From the NCBI GenBank assembly GCA_021159805.1, contig JAGHDT010000414.1, positions 1-6,385 of the forward strand: 6,385 nucleotides of DNA. Direction: 5' to 3'. The notes under the pieces were generated by a model. It saw nothing but the letters and a program-made list of their open reading frames with translations, had not been told where the DNA came from and made no database searches. Of the stretch, positions 1 through 6,070 are shown piece after piece. How positions within the stretch are numbered: position 1 is the stretch's first letter; every line of letters starts with the position of its first letter. The position numbers were made by a program, and so were the translations under genes. This stretch comes from Anaerolineae bacterium. GTDB lineage: Bacteria; Chloroflexota; Anaerolineae; B4-G1; SLSP01.

Positions 1-470
1 CCCCCGCCGTGCTCGTGGCCCTCTGGTGGGCCTTCAGCCCCTATGCGATTCTCGACGTGCTTGGAAAACGCTGCCATACCAGCCAACTCAGCAACCGGCG
101 TCACATCAGCTGCCGCGACCAGATCATCAACCAAGTCACCCAGATCAGCACCAGTCGCCCCCTCCACGCATCGCGAGATCAACTCGCGGTACGCCTGGCT
201 ACCGTACAGTCCCGATGCATCCCCGAGACGACCGGACTCCTGAGGGAATCCTGCGGCAGCCTGGGGATCCCGCTGGTCGACCCGTGACCCGCCTGCCTTG
301 AGTTGCGTCTCGTGATGCGCAACACTTCGAATCACGTTGGACGCCGATATCAAGCGCTCAACGGATGCGCTGCCACAACGGGGACAGAGAGGGGTAGAAT
401 CGTCAAAGTAACCAGCTAGATGGCTGAACCGGCCATAACATGCTTCACAGAAATATCCGTAGATCAGCAC
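1..470 (-). CDS. FmdB-type zinc ribbon protein with long C-terminal extension, partial (runs off the left edge)
   Basis: The frame is open from 470 to the left edge, giving 156 codons with no stop. It starts at GTG (470-468), because the first residues MLIYGY match the typical FmdB start MPIYEY, and a GAGAGAG stretch lies a few bases upstream; an in-frame TGA further upstream closes the frame. Four cysteines form two CxxC knuckles (C8/C11 and C29/C32), followed by VERLISAS, which resembles the conserved RKLIS segment of the family. This should be a small zinc-binding ribbon. FmdB proteins are called regulators after one described case, but most have no proven role. Past residue 50 there is a low-complexity linker, then a helical, acidic region around residues 95-150 (for example ADLGDLVDDLVAA), ending at the edge in a His/Gly-rich stretch. 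Ordinary members are about 70-110 residues, so this is an extended form. The gene follows the response regulator in the same direction after 116 bp. The zinc ribbon call is firm; the cellular role is not known. Confidence 0.8.
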   Translation of the reverse strand, partial: MLIYGYFCEACYGRFSHLAGYFDDSTPLCPRCGSASVERLISASNVIRSVAHHETQLKAGGSRVDQRDPQAAAGFPQESGRLGDASGLYGSQAYRELISRCVEGATGADLGDLVDDLVAAADVTPVAELAGMAAFSKHVENRIGAEGPPEGHEHGG

Positions 471-518
471 GCCAACTCTCTCAATGCGACTGATTTGCTC
501 GATGCGCTTTCAATAACA

Positions 519-549
519 TAGGCTCCCGCCTTTCCATAACAGGAGCCTA
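519..549 (-). terminator. second hairpin downstream of the response regulator, possible terminator
   Basis: An 8-bp perfect stem (519-526 with 542-549, TAGGCTCC/GGAGCCTA) encloses a 15-nt loop. Read on the minus strand it is followed by TGTTATTG, which is T-rich but not a proper T-tract. Together with the hairpin at 563-585 it could end the kinase-regulator transcript before the FmdB-type gene. Some read-through is possible. Confidence 0.4.
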
Positions 550-562
550 GCAAACTCAACTG

Positions 563-585
563 CGCGAAGTATACCTGCCTTCGCG
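563..585 (-). terminator. first hairpin directly after the response regulator stop, possible terminator
   Basis: A 7-bp perfect GC-rich stem (CGCGAAG at 563-569, CTTCGCG at 579-585) with a 9-nt loop begins one base past the regulator's stop codon. On the minus strand the bases after it read CAGTTGAGTTTGC, a weak T-rich tail. Its position and stem quality fit an intrinsic terminator or a 3'-end stabilising hairpin. Confidence 0.45.
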
Positions 586-586
586 G

Positions 587-1684
587 TCAGAGCAAGTATT
601 TTCCCGGGCCGGCACTGACTGCTTTGGCAGCGGCCGCTGAGCGTGTATGCACATCCAACTTACTGAAGATGGCCTTGAGGTGTCGTTTGACGGTGTTGGT
701 GGAGATATACAGCGCGTCGGCGAGCTCTTTGTTGGTCATCCCTTGGGCCAGGAACGCCAGGACTTCCAGCTCACGTGGGGTCAGAACATCCAGGGACTGT
801 GCCCCCAGGGCCGCATCGTAGGCTTCCTTGACCGACTGCAGAAAGGCCCGCCGGTCAAACGCCTGCTTCTCCAAGTAGGCGAACACATCATAGTCACCAT
901 AGGCGCGTTCGATATCATCTCGGTTGGTAACGCCGCTTACCACAATTGCAGGGATGTTGTGAGCGTGCGCTTGCTGCAGCAGTTGGTAGCCCCCCAACAG
1001 ACGCTCTGGATCAGTGCCCCAGGCGACCTCGTTGAGCGAGAGGTCCACGATCGCGATACGATACTGCCCACTCCGCAGGCAGCCGACAGCTTCGCCGTAG
1101 CTGTTACAGAGACGGACTTGGTATCCGGCATCAGTCAGCAGCTCCGACAGAATACCACGCCACCCGGCATCATCCTCGACGACCAGAACGGCATCCGATG
1201 CTATCTGGGCAGCGGCCCGCTCCCCACACCCGGCGACAGCAACCGGAGCGGAGACGCCGGCCTCGTAATCGACACCTTCGTAAGCCTGGGCCGCCGATCG
1301 CGCACGGCTGACCAGTTGACGGAACTCCTCACGGTCGAAGTTGGCCTTGCGGAGACAGCTGAAGGCCCCATACTTGGTCAGGACCTCGACCGCTAGCTCT
1401 ACAGTTGCATAACCGGTCAGCAGTATTGCCACGCAGCCAGGATCGTGACGCCGCACAGCCTCCAGGACTTGAAGCCCATCCTGATTCGTAGCCGGTTCTG
1501 CACCCAGCGCGAGATCGACAACCGCCAACCGGTGGGACGTGTGGCGCAGCAGGAAGACCGCCTCATCCAAGCCATCGGCCAGATCCACCTCCAGCCCACT
1601 GTCGTGCAAGATCTCGGCTACGATCTGTCGCCACGCCGGATTGTCCTCGACAACCAACGCGCGAGGCTTGCTGGCATCAGACAT
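587..1684 (-). CDS. double-receiver response regulator with LuxR/NarL-type DNA-binding domain (REC-REC-HTH)
   Basis: A 365-residue cytoplasmic transcription regulator of a two-component system. Receiver 1 (about residues 7-132) has the acidic pair E13/D14, phosphoacceptor D57 (AVVDLAL), T90 (LLTG) and K113. Receiver 2 (about 164-292) has E170/D171/D172, D214 (AIVDLSL), S250 (VVSG) and K273. Both therefore carry the residues needed for phosphorylation. Residues 300-351 (LTPRELEVLAFLAQG to the second helix TNTVKRHLKAIF) form a LuxR-type helix-turn-helix. The two receivers resemble each other closely (VVED..xWR near the start, EAV..LR..., VDL.L, then FDR), which indicates internal duplication. 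In both, the loop after the phosphoacceptor lacks the usual MPxMDG and is longer. The ATG at 1684 is chosen because GGAGG lies 6 nt upstream; the frame is open as far as 1747, but those extra residues lie inside the kinase gene. It overlaps the kinase stop by 8 bp, so translation is probably coupled and the kinase is the likely partner. The target genes cannot be read from the sequence. Confidence 0.93.
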   Translation of the reverse strand: MSDASKPRALVVEDNPAWRQIVAEILHDSGLEVDLADGLDEAVFLLRHTSHRLAVVDLALGAEPATNQDGLQVLEAVRRHDPGCVAILLTGYATVELAVEVLTKYGAFSCLRKANFDREEFRQLVSRARSAAQAYEGVDYEAGVSAPVAVAGCGERAAAQIASDAVLVVEDDAGWRGILSELLTDAGYQVRLCNSYGEAVGCLRSGQYRIAIVDLSLNEVAWGTDPERLLGGYQLLQQAHAHNIPAIVVSGVTNRDDIERAYGDYDVFAYLEKQAFDRRAFLQSVKEAYDAALGAQSLDVLTPRELEVLAFLAQGMTNKELADALYISTNTVKRHLKAIFSKLDVHTRSAAAAKAVSAGPGKYLL

Positions 1685-3965
1685 GTGCATCCTCCAAACA
1701 CGGCAAACGCAGCAAGAATCGCGTCCCTCCCCCCTCCTTACTTTCAACAGAGATGGTACCGCCGAGCCGCATCATCAAGGTCTTGACCCACCAGAGGCCA
1801 AACCCGAGCTTGCCGTTGCGCCCCGAGTTTCGGGTGGGGGGATCAAACTCAAAGATACGTTCGTGAAGATGTTGTGGAATACCCGGGCCATTATCCTCCA
1901 CGATCACCTCGACCCACGGACCGGTGGTCTGTCCGCGAACGACAATCGTGCCCAACCCCTCCATCGCTGTGATCGCGTTGTTGAGCAGGTTTGTGAACAC
2001 AAAGGCCAGACTGCGCTGGCTGGCCACCACGGGCGGCAGATCGCCCAACAAGACCAGATCCACATGGATGCCCTCAGGCAGCTGGAGGCCAGCGAGCGCC
2101 GCGCGCACACACTCGAGCACCGTCACCGGTCCGGCATAGATAGGCCGCAGGTTCACCAGGCTATCGCGCACGGCCCCCATAGCCTCCCGCGCACTGCGCT
2201 CGATCTCAGTCAGATTCGCAGCCAGATAGTCGTCAGCCTCCAGGGTCGGCGCGCACTTCGCCCGGATCCCCTGTACGCGGGCGGGAATTGTACCAACTTT
2301 GTTGTTCAAATGATGCAGAACATTGGCGGCCACATCGCCGACGGCAGCGAACGTCTCAGCTACGGCGTGCCGCTCCTGCGCCAGACGCAGGGCACGCTGC
2401 CGGTCCGCATTCTGGAACGCTAGCGCCGCGTAGTAAGCCAGACAGGTGAGCACCTTCTTGTCCCATTCCGACTCAATAAAGCGCCCGGGTTCGCCCTGTA
2501 CTCCATAAACACTGAAGGCCCCGATTGCCGCCCCGTCCTCGCTCGACAACAAGGGCACAATCAACGCGCGCGTCCACGCTTGTTTCCGCGCCAAATCGCT
2601 GCGATGGAAACGCTGATCATCGCGAACGTCCTCGGAGATAACCGGAGCCTTCTGGCGGATCGCTTGTCCGGTCAGACTGTCCCGAAGCGGCAGCCGCTCA
2701 CCGCGGTGCAAGCTGTCGGTCGCCGCCTCCAGTACCAAGGTCTCATTGTCCAGAATCCAGATGGCACTGGCCGAGGCATTGAGCAGATCAGCCGCCTGTT
2801 TGACGAGGTGGTCGAGCAGACGAGGATAGGGCTCGACCAACAGGAGCCGCGCAACCTCCAGCAGCGCATCCAACAAGCGGGCTTCCTGGATGGCAATCAC
2901 GGCTTGGGTCGCCAGCGAGTTCAGCAGGTGGTTGTCCTGCTCACTGAATGCGCCCACCAGTGGACTCTCCAGGTTCAACACACCCTCAAGCCGCCCACTC
3001 GATCCAACCAGCGGCACGGCCAACTCTGAGCGCATACGGATATCGGCATCAAGCGGATGGTAGAGTCGCACCCACGGCGCTGACTCCAGGTCGTGAATGC
3101 ACAACGACTGACGGTGCTGGGCAACCCACCCCATAATGCTGGTGCCGTCAAGTGGCAGCACACCTAATTGAGGACGTCCGGAAGCCCCGGTCACGGCGCG
3201 CGTCACCAGCTTGGTGCCCGACTCGTCCACCAGACGGAAAATACCGTATTGTGCGCCGGTCACATCTAGAGCCATTTCCAGAATCGACTCAAGTGTTTCT
3301 TCGAGCCCCAGCTGTGACGAGATCAACATGCCAGCCTTGCGCAACCGCTCGAGAGCCTCCTCACTGCGCACGAGATCCGCTTGGATATTGGAGAGTCGGC
3401 GAGCTTGATAGATGGCCATGGCTGCGTAGTTGACGAGGTTGTCGAGCATGAGGAGCTCGAACTGGCCAAAGCGATGGGGGTGGCGGAGGTAGACGTAGAG
3501 GGCACCGACCGGTCGGGTGGCGACCACCAGCGGAAAACAAGCGACGGCCCTCGCGCCGGCACGGGCCGCGGCCGGACCAAGCTCGACGTCGGGTTCCTCA
3601 TACGAGAGCACTCGTCGGCTCTGGCGGATGGCCCGCATCCCGATGCTGTCGGGGCGCGGAAGGTCGTAAGCCGCCTCGGTCCCGCGCTCGCCTGCGGAGA
3701 CACGAGAGAGCGCCTCGAAGAGCTGTTTCGAAGGATCATACGTGTAGATAACAGCCGCAGAACCGGGGACCACCTTGATCGCGCTCTCGGCGATCAGCCT
3801 GAGCGCCTCGCCGACACCGCCGTGGCCACGCGGCGTCAGTTGATTGATCGCCGCCCCAATTTCGTTGAGGGTGAGCACAACCTCTGCCAACCGAAGATCG
3901 CTCTGTGCAAGGTCCGCATCAGCGGCCATCGGCGTCTGTGATGAAGCTGATTTTGAGTCTATCAT
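1677..3965 (-). CDS. soluble sensor histidine kinase with three GAF domains
   Basis: A 762-residue protein with no signal peptide or membrane segment, so it is a cytosolic sensor. Positions from the ATG at 3965: a short N-terminal tail, GAF 1 at about 30-190, GAF 2 at about 220-362, GAF 3 at about 372-520, then a connecting helix, a dimerisation/phosphoacceptor helix and an ATPase domain. The H-box reads VLHHLNNKVG; His551 aligns with the phospho-His of HEINN-type kinases, and a second His replaces the usual acidic residue. The N-box is TNLLNNAITAME (about 658-669), the G1 box is VEDNGPGIP (about 690-697), the G2 box is LGFGLWW (about 720-726), followed by GGGTRF. GAF domains bind small molecules or chromophores in other proteins; I see no DxCF-type bilin cysteine and cannot name the ligand. 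The ATG is preferred, but its upstream AGAGAT is a poor ribosome site; an in-frame TTG at 3983 would add six residues. The stop overlaps the response regulator start, so the two form a two-component pair. Confidence 0.92.
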   Translation of the reverse strand: MIDSKSASSQTPMAADADLAQSDLRLAEVVLTLNEIGAAINQLTPRGHGGVGEALRLIAESAIKVVPGSAAVIYTYDPSKQLFEALSRVSAGERGTEAAYDLPRPDSIGMRAIRQSRRVLSYEEPDVELGPAAARAGARAVACFPLVVATRPVGALYVYLRHPHRFGQFELLMLDNLVNYAAMAIYQARRLSNIQADLVRSEEALERLRKAGMLISSQLGLEETLESILEMALDVTGAQYGIFRLVDESGTKLVTRAVTGASGRPQLGVLPLDGTSIMGWVAQHRQSLCIHDLESAPWVRLYHPLDADIRMRSELAVPLVGSSGRLEGVLNLESPLVGAFSEQDNHLLNSLATQAVIAIQEARLLDALLEVARLLLVEPYPRLLDHLVKQAADLLNASASAIWILDNETLVLEAATDSLHRGERLPLRDSLTGQAIRQKAPVISEDVRDDQRFHRSDLARKQAWTRALIVPLLSSEDGAAIGAFSVYGVQGEPGRFIESEWDKKVLTCLAYYAALAFQNADRQRALRLAQERHAVAETFAAVGDVAANVLHHLNNKVGTIPARVQGIRAKCAPTLEADDYLAANLTEIERSAREAMGAVRDSLVNLRPIYAGPVTVLECVRAALAGLQLPEGIHVDLVLLGDLPPVVASQRSLAFVFTNLLNNAITAMEGLGTIVVRGQTTGPWVEVIVEDNGPGIPQHLHERIFEFDPPTRNSGRNGKLGFGLWWVKTLMMRLGGTISVESKEGGGTRFLLRLPCLEDAHV
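1691..1695 (-). promoter_or_regulatory. ribosome binding site that fixes the response regulator start
   Basis: GGAGG lies on the minus strand inside the last codons of the kinase gene, 6 nt before the ATG at 1684. Another in-frame ATG at 1690 abuts it with no spacing and is therefore unlikely to be used. Confidence 0.75.
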
Positions 3966-4018
3966 ATCTCTAGAATCGCCCAAGGCACCCGATACCCATA
4001 TGCCGGAGCATGTCCTTG

Positions 4019-4117
4019 TTAGGCCAATTCTAGCACGTCGAATGGATCAAACAACCCATAGCCAGGCGAGACCCCGGGCAAGTCTTCTCGATGTGGACCA
4101 CGCAACACGTCGCCCAT
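4019..4117 (-). CDS. small ORF of 32 codons between glnA and the histidine kinase, unknown function
   Basis: An ATG-to-TAA reading frame encodes 32 residues, starting MGDVLRGP and ending FDPFDVLELA, with PGVSPGYG in the middle. GGAGGAG lies 4 nt before the ATG, one of the strongest ribosome sites in the window. The peptide is acidic (six D/E against two R), rich in G and P in its centre, and has no signal peptide or membrane segment. An in-frame ATG at 4135 would give 38 residues but has no ribosome site; an in-frame stop lies further upstream, so this is not the tail of a longer gene. It stops 53 bp before the histidine kinase and probably shares its transcript. I do not recognise the family. 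It could be a small partner of the kinase, a leader peptide, or a chance frame; the strong ribosome site argues against chance. Confidence 0.55.
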   Translation of the reverse strand: MGDVLRGPHREDLPGVSPGYGLFDPFDVLELA

Positions 4118-4121
4118 CCAT

Positions 4122-4128
4122 CTCCTCC
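4122..4128 (-). promoter_or_regulatory. strong ribosome binding site of the small ORF
   Basis: GGAGGAG on the minus strand, followed by ATGG and then the ATG at 4117. The GGAGG core is 6 nt from the ATG. A competing ATG at 4121 abuts the site and is in another frame. Confidence 0.6.
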
Positions 4129-4152
4129 AAACCATTGAACGCTTGGCTGTGG

Positions 4153-4181
4153 AGTAGACTTACCGGGTCTGGTGATGCCAA
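4153..4181 (-). promoter_or_regulatory. possible sigma70-type promoter for the small ORF, kinase and regulator
   Basis: On the minus strand TTGGCA (4181-4176, five of six bases of the -35 consensus) is followed after 17 nt by TCTACT (4158-4153, four of six of the -10). Transcription would start near 4146, about 30 nt before the small ORF. The match is moderate, and read-through from glnA remains possible. Confidence 0.33.
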
Positions 4182-4225
4182 GAAGGCCGTACATCTGCCT
4201 CAGTATGGCTTTGCCAACCTTCTTG
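4179..4225 (-). terminator. inverted repeat downstream of glnA, weak terminator candidate
   Basis: CAAGAAGG (4179-4186) pairs perfectly with CCTTCTTG (4218-4225) across a 31-nt loop, beginning about 27 nt past the glnA stop. There is no T-tract after it, so a factor-independent stop is doubtful; it may be an attenuating or 3'-protecting structure. Confidence 0.22.
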
Positions 4226-4251
4226 ACAAGCCAGCGATACAGACACCCCCT

Positions 4252-5661
4252 CTAGATATCGAAGTAGAGCGTGAATTCATGCGGGTGTGGCCGCATCCGG
4301 ACGGTGTCAACCTCCGCCGACCGCTTGTAACTGACATAGGCTTCCAAGAGATCCGGTGTGAATACATCACCCTTCAGCAGGAACTCGTGGTCCGCTTCAA
4401 GGGCATCCAACACGGCAGTCAGCGATCCCGGAACCTGCTGGACCCTGGCGGCCTCTTCCGGCGGGAGATCGTACAGATCCTTGTCCATCGGCTCGCCCGG
4501 ATCGATCTGGTTCTGCACACCGTCCAACCCAGCCATTAGCATCGCAGCAAAGCACAGATAGGGATTGGTCGAGGGATCGGGCGCACGGAACTCGACCCGC
4601 TTCGCCTTCGGGCTCTTCGAGTACATCGGGATGCGGCACACAGCCGAGCGGTTTCGCTGTGAGTACGCCAGGTTCACGGGCGCCTCATATCCGGGCACCA
4701 GGCGGCGGTAGGAGTTCGTCGTCGGCGCAGCAATCGCCAGAAGCGCGGGCGCGTGCCTCAACAGACCGCCGATATAGTACTTGGCTGTGTCAGATAGCTG
4801 CGCATAGCCGGTCTCATCAAAGAAGACGTTGTTCTCACCGCGCCACAGACTCGAGTGCACGTGCATACCACTGCCGTTGTCACCAAAGAGCGGCTTAGGC
4901 ATGAAAGTAGCCGTCAGGCCATTCTGGCGAGCCACGTTCTTGACCAAGTACTTGTAGATCTGGATGCTGTCGGCCATACCCAGTAGCGTCCCATATCGCA
5001 GGTCAATCTCCGACTGTCCGGCGGTGGCGACCTCGTGATGATGCATCTCCACCGGAACACCGGCGGCCTCCAATGCCATCACTATCTTGCTGCGTACATC
5101 CTGCTTGGTATCAGCCGGCGGCACTGGGAAATAGCCACCCTTGGGCGAGATCTGACCGCCCTTGCCACCTGCCAACCCGCTGTTCCACCACCCCTCGGAA
5201 CTATCTATGTGATAGAAGGCCTCGTTGGTGGCACCTCCGTAGGTGACACTGTCGAAGAGGAAGAACTCCGCCTCAGGGCCCCAATAGCTGATGTCGGCAA
5301 TGCCGGTCTGCTTGAGGTAGGCCTCGGCCTTCTTGACGACGTAGCGCGGGTCACGGGTGTAGGGCTGTAAAGTCACGGGGTCGTAGATGTCGCAGATGAC
5401 GATTAGGGTTGGCACTTCGAAGATATGATCCATAAATGCCGTCTCAGGGTCAGGAATCAGGATCATATCTGACTCGTGAATCTCCTTAAACGCCCGGATT
5501 GAGGATCCGTCGAAGCCAGTACCCTCTTCGAAAAGCTCCTCAGACAACTCACCAGCAGGCATAGTGAAGTGATGCCACATGCCTAACAGATCGGTGAACC
5601 GCAGGTCCACCATCTCAACATCTTTGCCCATCTTGATGACGTCAGCCACACTCGTCAGCAT
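4252..5661 (-). CDS. glnA: glutamine synthetase, type I, with adenylylation-type tyrosine
   Basis: This 469-residue cytoplasmic enzyme joins ammonia to glutamate with ATP to make glutamine; type I enzymes are dodecamers. The length equals that of the typical bacterial type I enzyme. Visible motifs in order: the N-terminal beta-grasp with DLRFTDLLG (20-28), GFDGSSI with Asp51, GPEAEFFLFD with metal ligands E130 and E132, HHHEVATAGQSEID with E210 and E218, FGDNGSGMHVHSS with H267 and H269, NSYRRLVPGYEAPVN with flap residue E326, RNRSAVCRIP, and RVEFRAPDPSTNPYL with R359. DKDLYDLPPEE places a tyrosine at residue 397, the position that is adenylylated in enteric enzymes, so this is the beta subtype. 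The C-terminus HPHEFTLYFDI is complete. The ATG at 5661 has AGGAGG 9 nt upstream. The gene is transcribed away from a GlnE-like gene, which would modify Tyr397. No key residue appears to be missing. Confidence 0.98.
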   Translation of the reverse strand: MLTSVADVIKMGKDVEMVDLRFTDLLGMWHHFTMPAGELSEELFEEGTGFDGSSIRAFKEIHESDMILIPDPETAFMDHIFEVPTLIVICDIYDPVTLQPYTRDPRYVVKKAEAYLKQTGIADISYWGPEAEFFLFDSVTYGGATNEAFYHIDSSEGWWNSGLAGGKGGQISPKGGYFPVPPADTKQDVRSKIVMALEAAGVPVEMHHHEVATAGQSEIDLRYGTLLGMADSIQIYKYLVKNVARQNGLTATFMPKPLFGDNGSGMHVHSSLWRGENNVFFDETGYAQLSDTAKYYIGGLLRHAPALLAIAAPTTNSYRRLVPGYEAPVNLAYSQRNRSAVCRIPMYSKSPKAKRVEFRAPDPSTNPYLCFAAMLMAGLDGVQNQIDPGEPMDKDLYDLPPEEAARVQQVPGSLTAVLDALEADHEFLLKGDVFTPDLLEAYVSYKRSAEVDTVRMRPHPHEFTLYFDI

Positions 5662-5670
5662 TGCGCCTAT

Positions 5671-5676
5671 CCTCCT
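5671..5676 (-). promoter_or_regulatory. ribosome binding site of glnA
   Basis: A full AGGAGG on the minus strand, 9 nt before the glnA ATG. It supports the start at MLTSVADV rather than the internal ATG at residue 11. Confidence 0.8.
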
Positions 5677-5752
5677 GTTATGATCACAGATCGGCCGTAC
5701 ACTGATGCCCTGCTAACCGCCCTGATCTGCAGCAACCTTGACAGCGCCTACT

Positions 5753-5781
5753 ATGATATCCGGTCAGACTACCCCCGTCTA
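5753..5781 (-). promoter_or_regulatory. weak sigma70-type promoter candidate for glnA
   Basis: On the minus strand TAGACG (5781-5776, four of six) is followed after 17 nt by TATCAT (5758-5753, five of six). This would give a leader of about 85 nt. The -35 match is poor, so an activator or another sigma factor may be involved. I found no clear sigma54 element (GG-N10-GC) where one would be expected. Confidence 0.27.
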
Positions 5782-5815
5782 TGACCCAAACGGGCCATTT
5801 CAGGCTCCCATCAAC

Positions 5816-5825
5816 GGATGCATCC
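5816..5825. repeat. 10-bp perfect palindrome
   Basis: GGATGCATCC reads the same on both strands. It sits inside a wider, slightly off-centre inverted pair TCCCA (5806-5810) and TGGGA (5827-5831). It could be an operator upstream of glnA, but short palindromes also arise by chance. Confidence 0.3.
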
Positions 5826-5896
5826 CTGGGAAAACAGTGAGGCTCGTGCACTTTCGACCCACAGCTAGACACTCTATCCGGCCTGGTCTGGGCCAA

Positions 5897-6070
5897 GACG
5901 CCCAAGGTCCATCGCAGGACAGCGGCACGCAACTCGCTGGCCCGACGGCGGAACAAACCCAAACGCCCGCCCATCCTGCAATGCACCCATTGACAAGGCC
6001 TGCGCGCTTCCTATAATGGCTGCCACACCCTGAAAGGACTGCCAAGCCACGATCTAGGACCTTGGGCGTC
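5897..6070. repeat. 14-bp perfect inverted repeat flanking the glnE-like promoter
   Basis: GACGCCCAAGGTCC at 5897-5910 is the exact reverse complement of GGACCTTGGGCGTC at 6057-6070. The arms are 146 bp apart and the promoter at 5990-6017 lies between them. The right arm covers the candidate TTG start of the glnE-like gene. No target-site duplication is visible beside the arms. It may be a pair of regulator sites, a remnant of a small mobile element, or chance. Confidence 0.5.
5990..6017 (+). promoter_or_regulatory. near-consensus sigma70-type promoter of the glnE-like gene
   Basis: TTGACA (5990-5995) and TATAAT (6012-6017) both match the consensus in all six bases, with a 16-nt spacer, one short of the optimum. 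Transcription should start near 6024, 38-65 nt before the candidate start codons of the plus-strand gene. It is the best promoter in the window. Confidence 0.75.

Larger units (their letters stand above)
5662..6061. other. divergent intergenic region between glnA and the glnE-like gene
   Basis: About 400 bp with no convincing gene. Minus-strand frames of 100 and 128 codons and a plus-strand frame of 92 codons cross it, but they overlap each other, lack ribosome sites and resemble no family I know. The region holds the glnA ribosome site and a candidate glnA promoter on the minus strand, a strong promoter for the plus-strand gene at 5990-6017, a 10-bp palindrome at 5816-5825, and one arm of a 14-bp inverted repeat at 5897-5910 with most of the other at 6057-6070. 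It is long for a simple divergent promoter region. Confidence 0.6.

Noticed and set aside
9..301. Plus-strand frames of 92 and 91 codons at the left edge
   Set aside because: The opposite strand encodes the zinc ribbon protein with two CxxC pairs, which explains this stretch better.
647..1396. Plus-strand frame of 249 codons
   Set aside because: It is antisense to the double-receiver regulator and has no coherent domain.
1539..2423. Plus-strand frame of 294 codons
   Set aside because: It is antisense to the kinase and regulator, whose domains are unmistakable. Long shadow frames are common in GC-rich genes.
4027..4054. Promoter-like TTGTTT, 16 nt, TAGAAT on the minus strand before the kinase
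   Set aside because: The -35 matches in only three of six bases, and the sequence lies inside the small ORF. A start further upstream is more consistent.
5678..5690. TGTGATCATAACA on the minus strand before glnA, like a half-palindromic regulator site
   Set aside because: The spacing fits neither the GlnR/TnrA pattern (TGTNA-N7-TNACA) nor the NtcA pattern (GTA-N8-TAC), and it abuts the ribosome site.
5771..5798. Nine-codon minus-strand frame (MARLGHRRG) preceded by GGGAG upstream of glnA, as a leader peptide
   Set aside because: It is too short to tell from chance, and the candidate glnA promoter lies at or downstream of it, so it may not be transcribed.
5684..5986. Minus-strand frame of 100 codons in the glnA/glnE intergenic region
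   Set aside because: It starts with GTG without a ribosome site, overlaps another minus-strand frame (5800-6186) and a plus-strand frame, shows no family resemblance, and its start lies next to the glnE-like promoter.
5897..6070. Intact miniature transposable element
   Set aside because: The inverted arms are present, but no target-site duplication is visible and no second copy can be seen in this window; kept only as an inverted repeat.
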